64,000 bases of DNA from NCBI GenBank assembly GCA_025403435.1, contig CM046330.1, positions 27,542,822 through 27,606,821 of the forward strand, given 5' to 3'. The notes under the pieces were generated by a model. It searched no databases and was not told the origin of the DNA. It was given only the letters and a program-made list of their open reading frames with translations. A program made the translations under genes and the position numbers. Positions 12,256-22,690 of this stretch are shown piece after piece. The number at the start of each line of letters is the position of its first letter. The first letter of the stretch is position 1. Source of the stretch: Artocarpus heterophyllus (lineage: Eukaryota; Streptophyta; Magnoliopsida; Rosales; Moraceae).

Positions 12256-14889
12256 TCACGCCTCATGGAGAAGTCCAACTAAAGTTGCGCACAACTTCAG
12301 TTTCTCGATCGGATCCATCTTGGTGAGCATATCTCTGGATCCTTTTACCACCCACCTTGCCTTATACCGTTTGCTGCCAGCACTTTTATTTTTTACCCGG
12401 TATACCCTTTTGTTGTGCAAGGACTTTTTACCCTGTGGTAACTTTGCCAGTTGCCATGTCCGATCTAACTCGTCCCTCATGGCTAACTCCCACTTGACCG
12501 AATCTCCAGCCTCCATGGCTTCATCATAGCTCTCTGGCTTACCTCTGTCGGTCAACAAGATATAATGCAGAGTTGGGGAGTATCTCTGCGGTGGTCTGAT
12601 TGTCCTGCTAGACCTCCTGACTGGTGTGGCAGGAGTCCTCTGGTTTCCTTCTGGAGCTATGTTTTCCTGGTCTTCAACCTCTGGATTTTGCACCTCCACT
12701 TCAGGTAGATCCTTCAATGGAATCACCTCAGGCTTCTTATCTTCAGAACCTAAACCCCTGGAGTCCGTGCTGTCTCTGTCCTTGTACAGAACACCTTCGT
12801 TGAAGATCACATCCTTGCTCCTGATAATGTTCCGACTTTGGTCATCCCAGAGACGATAACCAAACTCAAGTCCGCCATAGCCAACCAGAAAATACTTCTT
12901 TGACTTGGCATCCAGTTTACTTCTAGCAGCAGAATCAATGTGTGCATAGGAAACACAACCAAACACTCTCAAGTAAGAGAGATCAACCTGTTTATGGCTC
13001 CAGACTTCTTCCGGTAGCTTGAACTTCAGCGGTGTGGATGGACTTCTGTTGATCAGATGAGCGGTTGTATTCATCGCCTCAGCCCAAAACATCTTTGGCA
13101 GCCCTGCATGCAACCTCATGCTTCTGGCACGCTCGTTTAAAGTCCTGTTCATCCTCTCAGCTACCCCATTCTGTTGTGGTTTCCCTGGAATGGTCTTCCT
13201 CATCTTTATCCCATTCTCAGCACAGTACCGCCTGAAATCTTCATCTAAATACTCTCCCCCATTGTCAGACTACAAGCACTTCACCTTCAAATCTGTCTCG
13301 TTCTCCACCATGGCTTTCCATCTCTTGAAAGCATCGAACACATCAGATTTTTTTTTCAGAAAGTAAACCCATACCTTCCTGCTTGAGTCATCAATGAACG
13401 TCACATAGTAGTTTGCGCCACCAAGGGAAGTCACCGACGTAGGCCCCCACACATCTGTGTGAACTAGCTCCAATTTCCTGGACTTAGGCTCTCTACCAAT
13501 CTTTGAGAAACTAACTCTCTTCTGTTTACCAAAGATGCAGGCTTCACACAAACTATGATCAACAGTTTTCAAACCCGGCAGTTTTCCTTTACAGTGAAGC
13601 ACCTTCATACCCTTCTCACTCATGTGACCAAGCCTATAATGCCATAGCTCGGTATTGGCAGCAGAATCAGCAACTGCTAGGGTATTTCTGCAACTTGAGT
13701 TCATGTAGAGAGTTCCAGCCTCGCGTCCCCGAGCAACAACCATTGCTCCTTTCGTGACTTTCCAACCTCCACAATTGAAGGTTACTTTATGTCCATCATC
13801 ATCCAGTTGCCCCACTGAAATCAAGTTGCGCATTAATTTAGGAACATGTCTCACCTTATGAATCTTCCATACCGACCCATTAGGCATTTTTAAACTGACA
13901 TCTCCAATGCCAACTATATCCAAAGGTTCTCCATCAGCGAGATAAACCTTACCATGATTTCCAGCAACGTAGTTCTCCAGGACATGACGGTGTGCTGTGG
14001 TGTGGAATGATGCTCCTGAGTCTATCACCCACGAATCAAAAGAACTGTCGACAGACAAGATTAAGGCATCCTGATGCTCTTCAGTGGCGGCGTTAGCTGC
14101 GTCATTGGTCTTGTCTTCGTTCTTCCTTGGAGCCCTGCAGTTCTTTTTCAAGTGGCCAGTCTTCCCACAGTTCCAGCACTCCATACTCCTACCGTTCCTT
14201 GACTTGCTTCTCCCATTCCTCGACTTGCCTCTCCTGCCATTATCTCTGTTGGATTGCCTGTCAAGTTTCCTGCCCCTATTATCAACATTAAGGGCCGAGT
14301 TCGACGAAGAGGCTTCTCCTGAGTCCTTCCTGCGAACTTCTTCCGCCAGAATAGAGTTTCTGACATCAACAAACTTTAATTTTGCACTCCCAAGAGAATT
14401 AGTAATGGCCACCCTCATGGGTTCCCAGCTATTTGGTAACGAGGCCAAGAGGATTAGAGCATTGATCTCATCATCGAATTTAATCTCTATCGAGACCAAT
14501 TGGTTTAGGACGGTGTTGAAACTGTTCAGGTGCTCTACCACCGAGGCACCTTCAGGCATCTTTAAATTGAAAAGCTTCTTCATGAGATGTACCTTGTTAT
14601 TGGCTGAGGGCGTCTCATACATCTCTGACAGAGCCATCATCATCCCTGCTGTAGTGGTCTCCTTCGCAACGTTGTGGGCAACGTTCTTTGACAAAGTCAA
14701 ACGGATCACACCGAGTACCTGTCTATCAAGGAGACTCCACTCCTCATCCTTCATGCCTTCGGGCTTATTACCCAAGGGCAAGTGCAGTTTCCTGCTGTAT
14801 AGGTAGTCCTCTACTTGCATCCTCCAATAGGAAAAATCTGAACCATCAAATTTGGTGATGCCGGCTGCCATACCTTCTTCTCCAGTCAT
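12256..14889 (-). pseudogene. Copia gag-pol: gag, protease, integrase; RT/RNase H deleted
   Basis: One frame of 877 codons with a single internal TAG (13270-13272). The ATG at 14889 is about 22 bases past the primer site. In order: gag with FDGSDFSYWRMQVEDYL (residues about 14-30); zinc knuckle CWNCGKTGHLKKNC (about 236-250); protease WVIDSGASFH (about 286-295); pre-integrase LWHYRLGHMSEKG (about 413). The integrase has HTDVWGP, SDNGGEY and PQQNGVAER, so all three acidic residues are present. The TAG lies just before SDNGGEY. After the integrase tail the frame reaches KRYKARWVVKGS, the start of RT, then jumps to DMLTKMDPIEKLKLC, which is the usual end of RNase H. About 400 expected residues are absent and the frame is kept. 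The junction is near 12331-12345. Gag, protease and most of integrase could still be translated. Confidence 0.88.
12331..12345 (-). other. In-frame deletion junction removing RT and RNase H
   Basis: Start-of-RT sequence (RWVVKG) joins directly to end-of-RNase-H sequence (DMLTK). GGATCC occurs at the join (12337-12342) and again about 20 bases further in the transcript direction (12311-12316), a possible short-homology trace. The missing length is inferred from the usual copia domain order. Confidence 0.7.
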
Positions 14890-14910
14890 CGTTCTTGATC
14901 AAAACCTCTT

Positions 14911-14921
14911 CTCTGATACCA
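14911..14921 (-). other. Copia primer-binding site (initiator Met tRNA)
   Basis: Minus strand TGGTATCAGAG, two bases inside the 5' LTR end. It matches the 3' end complement of plant initiator methionine tRNA for 11 bases. Confidence 0.85.
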
Positions 14922-15255
14922 GTTGTTGGGGAATTAGGCGACTCCTAATTCTAAGGATCGCAAGAACGAACAATTGCAGAAAATAATAGGAGAAAAGAAG
15001 AAAAAAGAGACACCAAATTTTTATACAGGTTCGTCCAAATTTGTGACTACGTCCTGTTTCTGCCGCTTGCAGATTCCACTATGATGAAGGAGATTGCAGA
15101 TTACAAGAGCAGTTTCTCACACACTCACAAATTGTGCTTACCAAAACTCTCTTCTATCTAACACCCAATGGGAATTTTTCTCTCTCTCAAGGATGGAGCT
15201 CTCAAGAATTTTGCCTCTCACAATTTTCACACACACAACCCTAGCCACCTTGTGT

Positions 15256-15264
15256 CTATTTATA
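15256..15264 (-). promoter_or_regulatory. TATA box in copia 5' LTR
   Basis: TATAAATAG on the minus strand, about 425 bases after the LTR start and about 90 bases downstream of the GC-palindrome block. This is the probable core promoter of the element. Confidence 0.6.
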
Positions 15265-15361
15265 ACCAAAGGAGGAGAAAATTCGCAACTAATGGGAAAC
15301 CCTAGTGGTTTCTCATTTTTGGGACCTTTGAATTCGACTCTGACTCAAAAACATCACGCAG

Positions 15362-15600
15362 CACAGCGCGTCAGTGCCGCGGCGCTCGTTCGAGTGCTGC
15401 GGCGCTCCCCTGCGACGCCTAGGCGCAATTCACCTGGCGCCTAGGCGCCATCCTCTTTGAGCCTAGGCGTAAAGCCCTTGGCGCCTAGGCGCTTGCCACA
15501 TAGCGCCTAGGCGCAATCCACCTGGCGCCTAGGCGCTCTCGTCATGGCGCCTAGGCGCCCTCTTCCCAGCGCCGCGGTGCTCTTCTGCCAGAGCCGCAGC
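15362..15600. repeat. GC-palindrome array in copia 5' LTR (U3)
   Basis: At least five units of the GGCGCCTAGGCGC type between 15415 and 15560, flanked by GCCGCGGCGC units. GGCGCCTAGGCGCC is a perfect 14-base palindrome. Spacers are irregular (about 10-25 bases). The array sits in U3 upstream of the TATA box. Confidence 0.85.
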
Positions 15601-15689
15601 GCTTGCTCCCTGCCTTCGAGGACGTGATTTTCTCCCTTTTCCTTCCTTTTGCTGAGTTGTCTACTTGATTTGGCTCCACATCTGCAACA

Positions 15690-15694
15690 CATCA
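15690..15694. repeat. Target-site duplication CATCA, right copy
   Basis: Perfect copy of 11448-11452. Confidence 0.9.
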
Positions 15695-16605
15695 TTTGGT
15701 CGAAGGTTATTGTCTACACAAATCATGTGGCATTCTGTTACTTGTTTGCAAAGAAAGAAGCAAAACCACGGCTGATTCATTGGATTCTCTTATTGTAAGA
15801 ATTTGATCTTGAAATTTGTGACAAGAAAAGCACTGAGAATGTTGTTGTGGGCCATCTATCTTAGTTAGAACTTGAGGAAAATAAGGTTGTTGAAGTCTTT
15901 CAAAAGAATTTCTGGACGAGCAGTTGTTTAACGTAGATGTCAATCTTCCATGGTTTGCCAATTTTGTAAACTATCTAGCTTATAAGGAGTTACCTCTAGA
16001 TTTCTATTATCATTAAAAGAAGAAGCTCTTACATGATGTGAAGTCATATTTGTGGGAGGATCCATTATTATTCAAGAGGTGTCCAGATGAAATCATTTGG
16101 AGATTGTTCCTAAGGAGGAAGCCTAAGCTATCCTTCACCATTGACATTCTTTACCTTATGGAGGTCATTTTGGAGCTATAAAAATGGAAAATAAAGTACT
16201 TTAATCTAGTTTTTGTTGCCCTATTATTTTCCAAGATAGCTATACTTTTGTGAAGACTTGTGACTGTTGTCAACGTGTTGATAACATCTCAATAAGACAT
16301 GAGTTACCATTGATTAATATCTTGGAAGTTGAAATTTTTGATGTTTGGGGGATTGATTTCATGGGACCTTTCCCTCTATCTCATAGCCAATCATACATTT
16401 TATCAGCAATTGATTATGTATCCAAGTGGGTTGAGGCCTTAGATACACCAATTAATGATGCTAAGGTGGTATTGAAGTTTATACATAAGAACATCTTTGC
16501 ATTATTTAGCACACCAAGGGCCATAATTAGTGATGAGGGCTCACATTTTTGCATCAAGATGTTCAATGCTCTTTTTACTAAATATGGAGTTAGTCGCAAG
16601 GTAGC
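15690..16605 (+). pseudogene. Athila-like gypsy pol fragment: RNase H end to integrase core
   Basis: Continues the fragment ending at 11452. It starts with the RNase H tail ([10 protein letters not shown], then [15 protein letters not shown]), then passes several stops. The integrase zinc-binding region is reduced to TCDCCQR (about 16248). The 127-codon frame 16250-16633 carries the catalytic core: GIDFMGPFPLSHSQSYI with the first Asp, DYVSKWVEA, and IISDEGSHFC with the second Asp. It ends at YGVSRKVA near 16605, before the third catalytic residue. Beyond this point the sequence is the reverse strand of another integrase, so the fragment is truncated by a rearrangement. Inactive. Confidence 0.82.
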
Positions 16606-16960
16606 TTTTGCTTCCACCTATTTCGACACATAATCCATAACCAAGATAATGTAAAAGTTCTCAAAAAAAGAAGGAAAGGGTCCCATGAAATCAATGCCTT
16701 ATACATCAGAGATTTCAACAATAAGAATGGGGGTTTGTGGCATTTGAATTCAAGCACACAAATTACCTGCTCTTTGACAACAATGACATGTCTTAGAAAG
16801 AGATAAGAATCTTTAAAAATTGAAGGCCAATAAAAGCCACAGTCAAGGACCTTAAGGGCTACCTTTCTTGGTCTAAAATGTATACCATAAGCATATGAGT
16901 GACAAAAACCAAGAATTGAATTAAATTCAATTTTGGGTACGCCCCTTCTTATCACTTGAT
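16606..16960 (-). pseudogene. Athila-like integrase, N-terminal and core part
   Basis: Reads SILGFCHSYAYGIHF, then CGFYWPSIFKDSYLF, the HHCC zinc region. Its second half is eroded: HVIVVKEQ stands where two cysteines are expected. A frame change near 16690 is followed by the core beginning (DFMGPF, then MDYVSK, a stop, VEA). It breaks off at about 16606 against the plus-strand integrase. The first catalytic Asp is present in an alternate frame. The second Asp and the Glu are lost with the truncation. Confidence 0.75.
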
Positions 16961-17249
16961 CTAAGCACTATTTTCACAAGTATGGATCACCCTAAATTTG
17001 GTACTTTGCCATGGTTTTAATCTTGTCTCTTTGGGCATGAGTTAACTCTTCCATAAACTTCTTGGTAGCCAAATAATTAACGACATCTACATACCATGGA
17101 AGTGTCATTTGACTGTGAGAAGCTACACATCTAAAAAGTTTTCTTGTAATGGTAGAGCAACTTTTTCATGAACAAGGTGGCTGAGATGATCCACCACCAA
17201 GTTATTGGTTCCCCTCCTATCTTTGATCTTTAAGTTGAATACTTGTAAA

Positions 17250-17620
17250 AGAAGAATCTATTTTATGAGTCTTGGTTTTGCATCCTTCTTCGTGAGGAGG
17301 TACCTGAGAGCTGCATGGTCAAATAAAACAATTGCTCTTGTTCCTATCAAATAAGACCTGAATTTTTCTAAAGCAAAATAACTGCCAAAAGCTCTTTTCC
17401 CATGGTAAAATAATTGAGCCGAGCATAGTTCAAGGTTCAGGAAGCGTAATAAATGGCATATGGAAGCTTCCTAACATGTTGCCCTAAAACTGCTCCTACA
17501 GCATAGTCATTGGCATCACACATGTTCTCAAAATGCAATTCTTAATTTGGTGGTTAGATCATAGGAGTCAAAGTCAGGAGTTCCTTCAACTTCTCAAAAA
17601 CTACCTTGCATTTGCCATCA
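17250..17620 (-). pseudogene. Athila-like RNase H, decayed
   Basis: The minus strand reads [20 protein letters not shown] followed by AIYYAS and a stop (about 17520-17430), the first strand and loop of gypsy RNase H. Further eroded sequence follows. No open frame remains. Confidence 0.65.
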
Positions 17621-17689
17621 AAATCAAAAGCCACATCTTCCTGAAGTAACCTGCATAAGGGCAATGCTATCTTCAAAAAAATCCATGAT

Positions 17690-18385
17690 AAACCTATGAT
17701 AGAAACCTACATGGCCAAGAAAAGAATGAATCTCCCATAAAATATGCTCCAAAACTATACGTTAATCCACCATGAAATGACATTTTTCCTAGTTCAATAC
17801 AAGGTTTGTTTCAATGCATCTTTCAAGTACAAGTGTAAAATTATGCAAGCCTTTCTCAAAAGAATCACCATAGACACTAAAATCATTCATATAAGCCTCT
17901 ATGACATTTCAACATAATCAGAGAAAATACTTACCATACACATTTGAAATGTGGCAGAAGCATTGCAAAGATCAAATGGCATGTATAAGTAGAAAAAGGT
18001 TTTGAATGGGCATATGAATGTGGATTTCTCTTAGTCCTCCAGTGCAATTACAATTTGATTGTAATCGAAATAACTATCAAGAAAGCAGTGATGAGAATGA
18101 CTGGCTAACTTTTCAAGCATTTAATCAATGAATGGTAGAGGAAAGTTGTCCTTACAAGTGGCTGAATTGAGCTTTTGGTTATCAATGCAAACTAACCACC
18201 TAGTTTGAATTCGAGTGGGAACTAGTTTATTTTCTTCATTTTTCACCACGATGATCTCGGGTTTCTTTAGAACAACTTGCACTTGGCTCACCCACTTATT
18301 ATCTGAAATGGGGTAGATCACCCCAACATTTGAGAGCTTTAGTATCTCCTTTCTCATGACTTCCATTATAGAAGGGTTCAACCAT
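17690..18385 (-). pseudogene. Athila-like reverse transcriptase, decayed
   Basis: Begins with an intact 86-codon piece (18381-18121) containing WVSQVQVVLKK, NKLVPTRIQTRWLVCID and KDNFPLPFID, the RT fingers. After a stop the palm follows: FLDSYFDYNQIVIA, FICPFKTF, LCNASATFQ. The catalytic block reads YMNDFSVYGDSF (about 17895) where the family has MDD, so the first of the paired Asp residues is Asn. It then reads LVLN, a stop, EKCHFMVD. The stops and this change mean no active RT. Confidence 0.78.
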
Positions 18386-18920
18386 CATTGAGCCTCCCTC
18401 GTGGGCTTTGATCCTTCTTTAAATAGGATCCAGTGCATGCACATGGATGGACTAATGCCTTGATGTTGACAATGGTACAATCGATTGTTGTTTTATGGTC
18501 TCTGAGCACCTTGATGAGCTTTTCTTCTTGTGCCGATGTGAGATTGTTAGCAATGATGATTGGCAATGTGTCTCCCTCTCCCAACTACTTATATTTCAAA
18601 TGACTCTAGAGAGGTTTCATGTCTAATGTGGGAGCCTATCTCATAGATGGCAAGAGTTTCCCACTAGTTAAAGACAATTCAAGGTAAGAAACATCTTATC
18701 TATCCTTTTTTGGCAAAGATTCCTAACTCTCCACGAATTCTTCTACTTCCTCTCTGAATGGAATATCCTGCTCTTTCTTCTTGAGATAACCTAATTGCAA
18801 GATTTTGATGATGGAAACTCCTATCCATCTTAGGTAGTTAGCTCAAATATTTCCTATGAAAAAGAATCAACCATGTCCATTGCAAAAATAGAATGCAAGT
18901 CACTAGAATACCTTATCATT
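18386..18920 (-). pseudogene. Athila-like linker between protease and RT
   Basis: A 68-codon frame (18584-18378) reads SAQEEKLIKVLRDHKTTIDC, the segment that precedes RT fingers in Athila polyproteins. The rest (18585-18920) is eroded, with several stops. Confidence 0.6.
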
Positions 18921-19361
18921 TCAACTTGAAGTGGATAATTTTACATCAATTTCTATGGTAAAGGTCCCATTGTATATGTATATCTTTGTCTGAGTGGTCT
19001 TCAAGAATGGTCTCCCCAGCAAGATAGGTGTCCAATTTGGGTATTTTTCATTCTCCATTTCCAACACATAAAAAAATTTGCTCAAGAACCAATTCATTAA
19101 CCTACAACAAAACATCCTCTATAACTCCTCTAGGATAGCATTAGAACGATCCGTTTGTTGTATAATAGCAATAGTTTCCTCAAGTGGCCAAAGATTTAGG
19201 GTAGCATAAATAGAATATGGCATAACATTTATAAATGCTCCTAAATCTAGCATTGCCTTTTCAAAACTTGGTGTTTCCAATGGTGCATGGGATAGTAAAC
19301 ATACCAGTATCCTTGCATTTTTGGTGGAATTTTCTTTTGAAGCACAACTAAAACATTTCAC
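18921..19361 (-). pseudogene. Athila-like aspartic protease region
   Basis: Two adjacent minus frames. The first (19361-19119) holds LDLGAFINVMPYSIYATLNL, which corresponds to the retropepsin D-(S/L)-G-A motif. The second (19115-18921) holds ILLGRPFLKTTQTKI, matching the C-terminal LGRPFL motif of the protease fold. A stop at 19119-19121 separates them. Confidence 0.75.
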
Positions 19362-19375
19362 CCCATACTCCCCTA

Positions 19376-20935
19376 TTAATCACCCTTCAATTTTTGCTTG
19401 TCGGTACATAATTTATTAAGAAATTTTGCGTACTGAGGTACTTGCTTAATAGCGTCTAAGAGAGGTATGTTGATTTCCACTTTGCAAAAGGTTTCCAAAA
19501 TTTCCTTCTCTTGCTCATCTTTCTTGGATTTTGCAACCTGCTTGGAAATGGAGGTGAAATAACATAAGAGGGAATGTGAGGTTTTACACTTACATTGAGT
19601 GATAGAGTGTGTTGAGATTGAGGGGTGGCGCCTGCTCTTTCTTGCCCTTCTCCTTCTCATTTAACACCTTTTTTGTGTGCTTGATTGTCATTCCAATTAT
19701 TTTCCTTTTCTCAAAGTCACCACACTTGCATTCTCCTTTGGATTCACCACCGTTTGGGATGGCAATTTTCCTAAGCTCTAAGCTTCTAACCGACCTACTG
19801 TTGTAGCTAATTGGCTTATTTGGTGCTCCAAATTTTGGATGCTTGTTCTTGTATCTTGCTAGAATTTCACAGTGCTAGCAGCAATGGTTTTGACAAGATC
19901 CTCCAAAGATAGACTTGTATTTTATGGAGGTGATTGTGGTCGGGCTTAGTATGGTTGTTGAACCCTTGTTAAGTGAAGCCCGATGGTGGTCGATTCATGA
20001 TTGGATTAAGGGCTACCAATAACTAAAGTTTAGATAATCTTTCCATCCTTCATTATAAGTGTTCGAGTAGGGATCATATTTCCTTGGTTGTCGGGATCCT
20101 CTAATGGCGTTGGCTTACTCCGTATAACCTTCTTGTAATGTGAGGCATATGTCGGTGAATTGACCAATGGTGGAACAATTTCTATGTACCTTTGTTTGTT
20201 GCACATTTCCCATTGTCATTTGTTGAACAAGTGTTGTAAGATGTGATAGTTGTTGTTCAATGGCTGAAGAAGTGCCAATCTGATTCACTTTCTTTAGTGG
20301 TGGTTCTTAACGAGTGCCAAATTGTTGGGAGTTTACTGCCATATTTGCAATTAGAGCTCTCATAGCTTTTGGAGTTTTGTCACCTAGTGTTCCACTACTT
20401 GTCGCTTCAATCATGCTTCTATCCATCAGCATAAGACCTTCAAAGAAGTATTGGATGAGGAGTTGTTCATTAATTTGGTGATAGGGGTAGCTTGCACACA
20501 ACTTCTTGAACCATTCCCAATACTCATAGAGGGACTCGCCATTGTTTTGTTGGATGCACAAATTTCTTTTCAGATGGTTGCCTTGGATATAGGGAAGTAG
20601 TTCTCAAGAAAGAGCTTATTCATTTCATTGGTGATGGAGCCATAAGGTAGGAAATGGAAAAGCTCTCAATTGGATTTGTTCGTCAGAAATTCTTGTAGGC
20701 TTTATGGTTGAGCATACTACGTGAATCTCTTTGAGATACTTCTGTAGGTCTTCATCTGCAAATCCATGGAATTTGGCAAAAGGTGGATCAGTCTGGATTT
20801 CAGCTTAAGGGCAGCTTCAAGGTTTAGATATTGAATATAAAGTGGTTGTTGGTTAAGAATTGATTCTGCCAACTCTTTGAGTGTTCGGCTGTTGTTATCT
20901 GCCCCTATCTCTTCTTGTTCTTGTTGCATTGAGTG
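19376..20935 (-). pseudogene. Athila-like gag, decayed
   Basis: Starts near 20929 with an acidic/Gln-rich segment. The 84-codon frame 20561-20307 is the clear family marker: SLYEYWEWFKKLCASYPYHQ, then LLIQYFFEGL, then MRALIANMAVNSQQFGTR, the conserved retrotransposon gag core (PF03732-like). Between 20306 and 19661 the sequence is eroded. A 94-codon frame 19660-19376 carries a Lys-rich segment followed by CKVEINIPLLDAIKQVPQYA, the usual link to protease. Confidence 0.75.
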
Positions 20936-21235
20936 TTTTTAATAATCATTTGATGATGATATGTCAATGTTTAAAGCTCCGTTGAACTCTGGTGGTAGAC
21001 TAGGTGTTGCACATAGAGGTAACGAAGGAAAAAGGGGTGGTGGATGTAACTATGTGGCTTTGGATTTTTCTAAGAAGTGTTTGATTCTTAGAATTCTATT
21101 CTCAATGTTTTTGTTAGACATTCAAACTTGTAAAAACCTAAAAAAAAAAAAAGGAAAAACAAACAAAAACCAAAACACATAAAACTAAAATAAAACACAA
21201 AAAAAAACTGATAACAATTTAATTTAAATTTGCAA
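20936..21235. other. Athila-like leader between PBS and gag
   Basis: Non-coding AT-rich leader, including an A-rich run (about 21138-21212). No gene; a plus frame 20961-21182 is incidental. Confidence 0.5.
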
Positions 21236-21255
21236 TCCCTTATGACATGGCACCA
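21236..21255 (-). other. Degraded Asp-tRNA primer-binding site
   Basis: The minus strand reads TGGTGCCATGTCATAAGGGA, an eroded form of the TGGCGCCGTTGCCGGGGA-type site used by Athila/Tat elements. Its position between LTR and gag fits. Confidence 0.6.
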
Positions 21256-22312
21256 AAACTCAGGCAGCGTCCCAAAGGACCCGTCAAAAGTTAAAACTTT
21301 ACTGCATCTATAATGTGGTCATTATTGAGTAAAATAGCAAGTAAGGATCATTCCCGCAGAAGATTGAATTTAATTAATTTGTTAATAATTTTTTTTATAT
21401 TTTTTTATAATAAAGGGGTTTTTTTTTTATTTTTTTCACTAAATTAACAAAAATTAAAATTAACAAAACAGAATAATAAATGGAATACAAAATTTAAAGG
21501 ATTAAAAACAATGATAATAAAATAGGTTAAGGTTCATTCTCTACTGTTTGACAATATTTATGCAATTAATCTTAGAATTATTCTCAAATTTTCTATTGAA
21601 ACTAACAACAGTAGATAGAAAAAGCTCTACTACCTTGATCCTTCCTTATAATTTGGATTTAATAAGACAAGTGCTCTATTAAACCCCTTTCTATCGAACA
21701 ACTTAGGAGGAAGCTCGCTAAGTTCAATCTAATGAAAGTTTTACGCTCAGAAAAATAGGTTGATCTAGGCAATAAATGCATAGAAACTAGGTCCGTTCAA
21801 TCTATGTTATGTTTTACGTCACAATCAAGTTAAGCCTCACCGTAACTGTGTGTCACAATTTGCTACTTATGGTTAAAAATGTAAGACAATTACTTATCAA
21901 GATTTCTAACATATAAATAGGCAATTTTAGAGTTTTACTTGGTTACACACCTAAATAACACTATAAAAATTAGTCAAAAACTATAAATTTAATGAAAATA
22001 AGCAATTTTAACAAGAAATTTGGAGAATAATTCGTATAATCAACTACCTAAACATGTCTAAGGCTTTAAATTCACCTTTAACCACAAATAACTTAGCTAA
22101 ACATAATAAAAATTGATAACAAAAATATACATTTTGACAACATTACAAATCAAACAGATGAATTAAAAGGAAAGTTGTGAAGATCTTCAAGAACTTCTCA
22201 AGCAGCAAGCCTTTGGATCTCCTTCTTTCTCTCTTTCTTTTTCTCTTTTTATTGCTATGTTAGATCTAATTTTCGAGGTCAAAAATCATTGGTCTTTTGT
22301 TCTAAAACGATT

Positions 22313-22320
22313 CTTATATA
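22313..22320 (-). promoter_or_regulatory. TATA box of Athila-like LTR
   Basis: TATATAAG on the minus strand, about 50 bases after the GC-rich block and about 610 bases from the LTR start. Confidence 0.45.
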
Positions 22321-22369
22321 TTAGTAGGGTTTTTCAAAAGTAAAAATAAGTTTTGGGGCCAAAAATCTT

Positions 22370-22690
22370 CAAAACGCATTTGGAGGTATGGGTCGTGTGT
22401 TGGGCTGAGTGGCCGAGCAAGATTGACTACTGCAAGCCACGGCAAGCATGCTGCATAGGCGCACAACAGACACAGGTGCAAGGCTGTACGCTCACTAGTG
22501 GGGGCGCTGCTAGGCCACTAGGGTGCTCAGGGCAGGCTGCTGGGACACCAAGCGCGCACAGACCACGCCTACAGCTGCACGGGCGCACACTGCTCTCGGC
22601 TAGGAGGCCTTCTGTTGCCCTGGGGCCTCCCAAACTGGACTACAACGTGGGGGGATGTGGGCTGCAGTGTGGTTCTCGAGCCTCAACACC
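22370..22690. repeat. GC-rich block in Athila-like U3
   Basis: Clearly more GC-rich than the surrounding LTR, with repeated GGCGCAC, GCGCAC and GGCAGGC words. It sits immediately upstream of the TATA box, the same relative position as the GC blocks of both copia elements. Confidence 0.55.

Larger units (their letters stand above)
11453..15689 (-). mobile_element. Ty1-copia element, young, lacking RT/RNase H
   Basis: Complete structure on the minus strand: 5' LTR 14924-15689, primer site 14911-14921, one gag-pol frame 14889-12256, polypurine tract 12197-12207, 3' LTR 11453-12196 and TSD CATCA. The two LTRs look about 97% identical by eye, apart from a 22-bp indel, which suggests a recent insertion. 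It lies inside the RNase H region of a plus-strand Athila-like fragment. The internal region is only about 2.7 kb because RT and RNase H are missing, so it could move only with proteins from a relative. Confidence 0.92.
14924..15689 (-). repeat. Copia 5' LTR (766 bp)
   Basis: Same ends as 11453-12196 (TGTTGCAG...CCCCAACA on the minus strand). It contains one more GGCGCCTAGGCGC unit than the other LTR. Plus-strand open frames inside the LTRs (11722-11973, 15094-15444) are incidental. Confidence 0.92.

Noticed and set aside
14084..14806. 240-codon plus-strand open frame
   Set aside because: Antisense shadow of the copia gag; the minus strand has the zinc knuckle and gag motifs.
15420..15575. 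Regularly repeated palindromes resembling a CRISPR array
   Set aside because: Spacers are short and irregular, the repeat lies inside an LTR duplicated at 11940-12070, and the context is a plant retrotransposon.
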